Origin: Gnetum montanum
Taxonomy: Eukaryota > Streptophyta > Gnetopsida > Gnetales > Gnetaceae
Assembly: GCA_015680685.1 (NCBI GenBank)
Contig: MNCI01022623.1
Location: 57,503-121,502, forward strand
Length of the DNA: 64,000 nucleotides
Direction: 5' to 3'
This document shows, piece after piece, positions 57,601 through 64,000 of this stretch; position 1 is the stretch's first letter, and every line of letters starts with the position of its first letter. A model generated the notes under the pieces. That model did not search any database and was not told the origin of the DNA. It saw only the letters and a list, made by a program, of their open reading frames with translations. Position numbers and translations under genes: made by a program.

Positions 57601-59259
57601 CAACTTGGTTGCTAGTAGGTGATGTGTTGGTAGTTGATAATGTGGACAATAAGCAATGTGGGCAATGAAAAATAGGGTGCTCATGCTATGGACAAGAGAT
57701 GATGGAGAGGACAAGTGAGCAATGGCACGATGTGCAAGGGGAAGGAGGCAGAAGCAAGCAATGTAGGCATAGGCAACAGTGATGATAGATAGTTGGTTGC
57801 TACAACTACTGCTATAATGCGTGGTATAGTATGCTTGACAATATTGCTAGAGTAGAAGCGATGTGTGGAAGGTAGGGTTTTCACAGCACTAGCCAAGGTT
57901 ACCAGTGACATGATGATGGGAATTATAGTTATGATAGAAGGAAGAATGACATGCACTGATAAAAGATCACATTAGTAGGAGGCCACAACCATGGTGTGGG
58001 AAACCAAGATGAAGTGATCTACGAGTGGCACAATAATAGTGGGATGTAAGGGGCATGGCTATGCACAACATCAATGAAGGACAATGGTGCAAATATGTGA
58101 GGTTGGCATAGGCACATGAATGTCATAGAGGATTTATGATGATGCATGCAATGAGGGTTTTCATGACCCTCTACAAGTGTTTGGAAACATAGTGGTAGTG
58201 ACAGTAGGATGACTAGAAAAATGTAAGAATGTAGGCATGAAGAGATACACAAAATGATAGAAATGAGTAAGAGTTGTAGCACCACGGCATGAGAGAGAGA
58301 TGCATAATGGTGATAAGAGGTACTAGAGGTAAGGATGATAGGAGGAAGTGGTGGAAGTGCAATGGCCTTAGGATGCATGGTGTAGTGTGACAAGGAGGGA
58401 GAAGTAGGGCTACATGGTAAGGGATGTTGCCACATGTGCAAAGGTGATGCACTCTGTGATGCAAGCTTGCACAATGATAGAGCGTCAAGACTTTCTATTA
58501 CATGAGGATTGAGTGACGTGGTTCTGCAAGGTAGCATGCGTAAAATGGTTGGATAGTGAGGATGGAATACTAGGTGGTTGGCAATAGTGCTGAGGGTTTT
58601 AGTGTTTTAACCCTCATGGGCATACAAAGAGTAGGTAGCAACATGACATGGTAGGTAACAATGAGGGTTTTCTACCACAAACCTTGTTAGTACTACAATA
58701 GGCCAAGGAAACTCATTGAAGTTAGAGAACAAGGGAGGGCATAGTCAGTGACATGATGAAGGATGACATGAGGTGTAGGTAGGCATCGTAGCATGGAAAG
58801 ACACACAAGACAATAGTAGCAAGAGTTTCAATTGGCTACAAGGCTGTAGGTGATAGATCGTGAATGTTGGGAGGCAAGTAGGAGTAATATGTAGTGGTAA
58901 TATGTGGTGATAAATATGGTGGTCATTGGCATGGCATGGGGTAACAAATGATAGTGCACAGGGCATGCAAGGAAGGGTTTTGATGGAACAAATGAGGCTG
59001 GGTAGGCACAGGTAGCATGTTGCATCCACAATATCGTGTCGTTGGCATTTGCAGAGGGTTTTGGGCATGGCGTGGCAACCAAAACTAATGTAACAAAAAA
59101 TTTTAACAAAATAAAAGGTAGATAGCTACCTATAATTTTAATTATCCAAGCATTGTTTCTATTATTACAGAAAGCAAGGCAACATTTCATTCATTTTCAA
59201 GTAATTAAAATTTATGTTACATTGGCATTAAGCAACACTGGCAACAATCTTCATGTCAA
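57601..59259. repeat. Word-repeat segment between LTR A and LTR B
   Basis: Purine-rich low-complexity DNA on the + strand: ATGATGG, GGTAGGCA and GCATGG words, with GAGGGTTTT-type motifs near 57872, 58152, 58586, 58655, 58975 and 59057. Long open frames on the - strand (e.g. 58537-58019) are Leu/His/Pro/Ser-rich, overlap in two frames and match nothing I recognise, so they are most likely by-products of composition. Origin unknown. Confidence 0.45.
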
Positions 59260-60450
59260 TGTTATGACTAAAAACCTTGATTACCAAAAAGGGAACCAAG
59301 GATCCTCAATGCAAGTAGTCCCTCAACCTTGAAACTCCTGAGCCTTCATGATAAAAATGAAATTTGAGGTGCCTTGGCTAGTCTGCCAAATCAACAGAGG
59401 ACTTAGGAGAGTTGAAAAATGTAGAAATATGAACATATTAGAATAATGCACAAATAATAAATTTATCTTTGAACAAAAAGCTCAAAACTTAAAACTTTAT
59501 TGAGAAAAGAATAAAGAATAAGTTAGAGAAATGTGTACAAATGGTGCCTAGATGAGCAAAAAGGAGATCCACTTGTACAAGAGTTCAAAGCCCATTGAAG
59601 CTAAGATGATCTGCTCCACAATTCGAGTGCCAAGCTAATCTTGATGTTGTAGGACCTTCCTTCACTGCTACAACCTTGGATCTATAATTTGGTCACTACT
59701 AGGGGGTGAGAAAGGGGGAATGTTTGGATGCTAAGTTGCTTCATGCTAGGTTTGGAATTCCAAAACTATAGTGTTAACACAAAAAATCCACCAAGTCTCA
59801 AGGCCTCAATGGTTCCATGTTGGGGTTTAAGATACTACAAGTATGGAAAATTGCAAACGCTCTTTAGTGCCTAAAAATGCCCCAGGCATGGAGTTGTGTG
59901 TAGGCAAATTGTTGCTTGTCAAAATTGCTTTGTCAAAATTTGCTCAACCTTGTCAAAAATGTGGAACTTTCTCCAAAATTCCAGAACTAGGAACCTATCA
60001 ATGGTGTTGAAGGCTAGCTTTTATAGGGCCTTTGGGCCATAAATGGTGCTAAAAATTGGCTATGCAATGATAGCGAATTAGCTGCAAAATGGCTGCAAAT
60101 TTGATGTAATTTTGTTGCAAATTGGCTGCCAAACTTAGGTGAAATGGGTGCTTAAATTTGGGGGGTTACTATAAATAGTAAGTGCTTCGCCCCATGGCCA
60201 TTCCATTTACTAGAAATAGTAACCATGGAACCCCTTCCATGATGAGCTCTCCACCATGTTGTTGAAGTGCACAACTTAATAAATCTTGCTTCTTGTGGAT
60301 TCCATGCTGGGGGGTGGGGGGTGGGGTGTGCACTTTCTAGGCTAGGGGAAATGTTTCCAAGTTGAGAGGAAACTTTTCAATTTGATTGGAAAGTTTTCAA
60401 AATGTGCCTTTGATCTCCATGTTGAAGGGGGGAAAGTTTTTGAAACCCCC

Positions 60451-60493
<43 letters not shown>

Positions 60494-60836
60494 AGCNACG
60501 CTGGGGATAGGTGAGATCTACCCCCTACCTGTGTTTCCAGCGTAGAAAAATGTGCACCCCCCATAAAACCCACCAAATTGCCTTTTTTTGCATTCCAAAA
60601 GGCATTTTTGACTTCTCCAAGCCTAAATATAAACACTAGGTAACTTTTTTCACTTAGGGGATGAAGATTTAACCACTTATGAGGCATTTTTCAGCCCTAA
60701 AAGTATAAAGTATGTGAAATCGCCCATTGTGGGTTATAATTTTCACATTTACAATGAATTTTTGCCTTGGGTTCCATGGGGTGAAAGCTACCTAATAAAG
60801 ATTTGGTTATAACATGCAAAATTTTATGGTGTTTCA
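59260..60836 (-). repeat. LTR B (3' LTR of a second, truncated copy)
   Basis: Left end TGTTATGACTAAAAACC aligns with the TGTAATGACGGAAAACA of element 2. Right end ATTTTATGGTGTTTCA is followed by a polypurine tract, so this is a 3' LTR on the - strand. It holds the TTCCATGCTGGGG word cluster (60.22-60.43 kb) and the poly-C run. Confidence 0.82.
60452..60493. repeat. 42-base poly-C run beside a single N (60497)
   Basis: An unbroken C-run followed by CAGC, N, ACGCTGGGG. LTR A has a short ordinary sequence (CCCCATCCCTCC) at the matching place, so the run is probably an expansion or a sequencing/assembly artefact. Confidence 0.9.
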
Positions 60837-60854
60837 ATGGCCCCTCTTTTTTGG
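60837..60854 (-). other. Polypurine tract next to LTR B
   Basis: On the - strand AAAAAAGAGGGGCCAT runs into the TG of LTR B, matching the tracts of elements 1 and 2. Confidence 0.75.
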
Positions 60855-61029
60855 TGTTTGGAGAATTGACCCGAGAGGCACTGACAAAGAATACACAACA
60901 CAATTGCATATTATAATGTTACAATGCATAGATGCCACATGAGAATCAAGCTATCTAGGTCACCAATGTTGTTAGTTTAAGGTTGTGGCATGCCATGGTA
61001 TTAGTTTGAGGCCTTGCTGGTTACCATAC
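60855..61029 (-). repeat. Remnant of the 3' word region of the truncated copy
   Basis: GTTGTTAGTTTAAGGTTGTG followed by GCATGCCATGG is a relic of the AAACT - GAC words seen 3' of pol in elements 1 and 2. Much of the integrase C-terminus and this region has been deleted. Confidence 0.5.
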
Positions 61030-61535
61030 AATAGGTTGTTCTATGTGCCCATAGTGCATGGACAAGCCACTCATGGCACTTCTGCTTATTATTGTTGAGC
61101 ATCCTCTTGAGCAAGTTGATGATGGCCTTGTTACTTCCTTCTGCTTGTCCATTGGCTTGAGGGTAGTAAGGTGATGAGAAAGAATGCTTAATGCCTAGGT
61201 GTTAACAAAAATCCTTTGTTTCTTAGCTACTAAATTGAGGTCCATTCTATGTAATTATGATCATGGATGTGTCAAAACAAGCTACAATGTTGTCTAGGAT
61301 AAATTTGCAAACTTGTTTAGATGTGTTCTATCTTAGAGAAATAACTTCAACCCACTTGGTAAGGTATTCAGTTGTGGTGATGATAAAGCTATGCAATGCG
61401 GTAGATTTAGGTGTTACGGGTCCAATGATATCCAACCCTCATCATGTTATCTAGGTCATATGCAACTCAGTTGGTGATACATGTATCAAGTTGCTATAGC
61501 GTTGGCATGTGTCGCATTGCTTAACCTTTTGCAAG
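61030..61535 (-). pseudogene. pol: Integrase fragment of the truncated copy
   Basis: On the - strand: CDTCQRYSNLIHVSPTELH (zinc-finger end), GLDIIGPVTP (first Asp), NGPQFSS with the expected preceding Asp lost, SSPYYPQANGQAEGSNK (Glu), LLKRMLNNNKQKCHEWLVHA. It breaks at about 61535 into satellite and at its 3' side jumps to the word relic, so it is cut at both ends. Confidence 0.8.
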
Positions 61536-63923
61536 CATCTAGGGTTGCCGAGGTTAAGGACTAAGGTTTGGTCTCAAGTTTTGGTAGTTTTGAGTATTCC
61601 TAAGTGGTTTTTTGGCTTTCCCATTTCTTCCATGCTAGGGATGAAAAGCTCATTGTGGAAAACAAATAGAAGTGGATTTTTAACCAATTTTGACCTTAAT
61701 CAACTTTGCATGTCAACATTTAGGGCTATTGGGGTCAAGAACTAAGGTTTGGTCTCAAGTTTTTGTAATTTTGGAAATTTCCAAGTGGTTTTTTAGCTTC
61801 TCCACTTTCTTTCACATTGGGGATGGAAAGCGCAATGTGGAAAATAAGGGGAAGTGAATTTTTGATCAATTTTAACCTAAATCGACATTGCATGTCAACC
61901 TCTAGGGCTACTAGAGTCGAGGAATGAGGTTTGGTCTTAAGTTTAGGTAATTTTGGGCATTTCTAAGTATTTTTTTTGGCTTCCCTTATTTCTTCCACAC
62001 TGGGGATGGAAAGCTCAACATGGATAACAAAGAGGAGTGGATTTTTAACCAATTTTGACCTCAATCAACTTTGCATGTTAGCCTCTAGGGTTACTAGGAT
62101 CAAGGATTGAGGCTTGTTCTCAAAACTCGTCATTTTAGAGGTTTTTTAAATGGTTTTTGAACTTCCCCCATTTTCCACATTGAGGCTTCCATGCTCAGGG
62201 TGGAAAATGGGGGAAAGATTTTTGGTGCTTTATTATCACTTTTGTTCATACATGCAAGCTCCTAAGGTTGCTGGCAATGATGGTTAATCCCTAGTGTTGA
62301 AATTGGGCTATCTTGAAGATTGATGAATGGTTTTTAGGCTTCCCCCCCTTTTTTCCATGCTAAGGCTTCCATGCCTAGTGTGGAAAAATAGGGGGAAAGT
62401 TTTTTTTTTGTGATTTTTGGTTGATTTTGACCATGCATGTTGATGTTCAAGGTTGCTGGCAATGATTGCTGCTAGTTGATGTCAAAATTTCATTGTTTCA
62501 AGGTTGACAAGGCATTTTTTGGACTTCCCTCCATTTTCCACACTAGAGCTTTCATGATTTGTGTGGAAAAATAGGGAAAAATATTTTTGGCCATTTTTGA
62601 TCATTTTCAAGCATGCATGTAGCCTTCTTATATTGCCAACAATGACTGCTAACATATGAGGTCAAAATTTGATCATCTCAAAGGTCATAAGGTAATTTTT
62701 GGACTTTTCCCTCTCTTTCCATGCTAGGGCTTTCATGCTTAGAATGGAAAATTAGGGGGAATGCTCTTTGATCTTCTATGATCATTTTTGGGCATGCATG
62801 TCGGCTTCCTAGGTTGTTGGTGTCACCTATTGATATTTGATGTCAAAATTTGGTTATTTTAAGGTTGTCAAGATATTTTTCAGACTCACCCCCTTTCTTC
62901 CATGCTAGGAATTCCATGCTCAATGTGGAAAATTGGGGGAAATATTCTTGGTCTTCTATGATAATTTTTGATAAATCTAGCCATGCATGAGTGCTCATAG
63001 GGTTGTTAACGTTGGTCATCAGTGCCTACAGTCAATATTTGGTTGTTTTGGGGGCTGTGAGGGGGTTTTTAGGCTCCCCCCCCTTATTTAAACACTAGGG
63101 GTGGAAGGCTTAGCATGGAAGAGGTCCCCTGAATCAAGAAAGCTAGATCTATGCTAGATCTACATCTAATTGGCCATGCATGTCAACCTCTAAGGTTATT
63201 GGTGTTAACAGTTAATGTTGAGTATCAAGATTTGATAGTTCAGAGGCTTCTAAGTGCCTCATGCAACTTCCCCCCTTTCTTCCACACTAGAAATGGTGGC
63301 CCTAGCATGGATGAGAGGGGGTGATAGATTTGTACCATTTTTACCCATTTTGAAGCTTTTGAAAGCTTCAGAGGGTTCCAACAAGGTCTAGGGGTCACTA
63401 GGCATTAAGAAATGGTCATTAGGCCTTCAAATTAGGTTATTTTTGGTTTCCCCCCATCTTTCCATGCTAAGGGTAAAAGGCTAAACATGGAAGAAGTCTT
63501 CCCTAGTGTAGAAAATACCAAATCCTAGGTTTCAACTAGTTTAAACTAGGTTTGATGAGGTTCTAAGGCTATTGGAGATACTTGGAGGGGTTCTAGGGCA
63601 TGTAGAGCCCACTTTTTAGTTAAACTTGTGCTATATGGATGTTGGAAGGTAAAAATAATTGTCAACCCCCTTCTTTCACGTTGGGAACTATTGCCCTAGT
63701 GTGGAAATCGATGGTGCTTAGCCATGCTCATGTTTTGTCCACATTTGAAAACATGGGATTGAAAAAGGTAAGTCTAGGTTACTAAAAATAGAAATATATT
63801 TGTAAGTCTAACAAATTTGAAAAATGATAAACATGCTTCCATGCTGGGCATGGTATGCCCAACATGGATGCATGGGGGTAAGGTTGCCATAATGTCTTAA
63901 GTGCTGAAATTAGTAATAATCAT
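61536..63923. repeat. Satellite block 3, period about 184 bp, thirteen cores
   Basis: Core starts near 61628, 61811, 61993, 62173, 62353, 62536, 62717, 62898, 63088, 63280, 63460, 63675 and 63837; most steps are 180-183 bp and the mean is 184. A clear unit at 62341 pairs TTCCCCCCCTTTTTTCCATG with CTAGTGTGGAAAAATAGGGG. Phrases between cores repeat too ('gaccatgcatgtnnncctagggttgctgg', 'gtcaaaatttggt'). No gene. Confidence 0.9.
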
Positions 63924-63924
63924 N

Positions 63925-64000
63925 CTCGCTACTTCACTTTTCAAAATTTTAAATATTTGGATTGTGGGCCCCACCTTGCACCTTTCCTTTTGACCAAACT
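63925..64000. repeat. Segment after N 63924, inverted relative to about 45.23-45.30 kb
   Basis: TTTGGATTGTGGGCCCCACC and its flanks match the reverse complement of the segment around 45266 (GGTGGGGCCCACCATCCAAA). The sequence before the N matches block 2 in direct orientation, so the join may flip a contig. Confidence 0.6.

Noticed and set aside
58019-58537. 172-residue open frame on the - strand
   Set aside because: Low-complexity Leu/His/Ser/Pro composition, overlapped by another long frame, no domain, within a word-repeat segment.
57850-59070. Telomere-like repeat (AGGGTTTT)
   Set aside because: Motifs are scattered 70-430 bp apart with variable flanks, not tandem TTTAGGG units.
60397-60687. 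Open frame with a long glycine run
   Set aside because: The glycines are the translation of the poly-C run and cross an N; an artefact inside an LTR.

Overview
The window is nuclear DNA from a land plant, most likely a seed plant with a large, repeat-rich genome; the species cannot be fixed from sequence. There is no ordinary host gene, rRNA or tRNA gene. Nearly everything is Ty3/gypsy (Metaviridae) LTR retrotransposon or satellite. Evidence: plant Tat/Ogre-like gag, aspartic protease, reverse transcriptase (YVDD), RNase H and integrase remains; LTRs beginning TG and ending CA with 5-bp target duplications; polypurine tracts; plant-type TATA boxes and GT-AG introns. Stop codons mostly look like C-to-T decay, as in old methylated copies. 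All splice sites were placed by eye.

Layout. 1-588 and 17752-19830: an older repeat split by element 1. 594-17746: element 1, + strand, nearly complete (LTRs of about 1.15 kb, imperfect GGTCT/GGTCC duplication). 19.8-24.2 kb: decayed coding segment in a possible non-autonomous element. 24.6-26.0 kb: satellite with a period near 185 bp. 26020-43159: element 2, - strand, nearly complete (LTRs of about 1.3 kb, perfect GGTGG duplication), inserted into the satellite, which resumes at 43165-45200. 45.2-57.6 kb: element 3 remnant, - strand (antisense gene, protease-gag, 5' LTR). 57.6-59.26 kb: a repeat-word segment. 59260-61535: a second LTR plus integrase fragment, - strand. 61536-63923: satellite again. 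Single-N joins lie at 6050, 48519, 60497 and 63924, each beside a likely assembly artefact.

The main finding is the shared architecture of elements 1, 2 and 3. Between protease and reverse transcriptase, where Ogre/Tat elements are known to carry an intron, each holds a gene of about 4 kb on the opposite strand. In element 1 and element 2 it has a TATA box, about eight exons with matching intron phases (exon 2 is exactly 450 nt in both), and a T-rich 3' region. Exon 2 reads as an FCP1/NIF-type HAD phosphatase domain whose key aspartates are lost in every copy. Exon 4 onward encodes a retroelement-type extra domain, a helical region and an acidic tail. Its antisense orientation would let its introns survive retrotransposition. 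I know of no described retrotransposon cargo like this. A second theme is that each element group carries its own short palindromic word in the LTR, and the word of the element 3 LTRs is also the core of the satellite.
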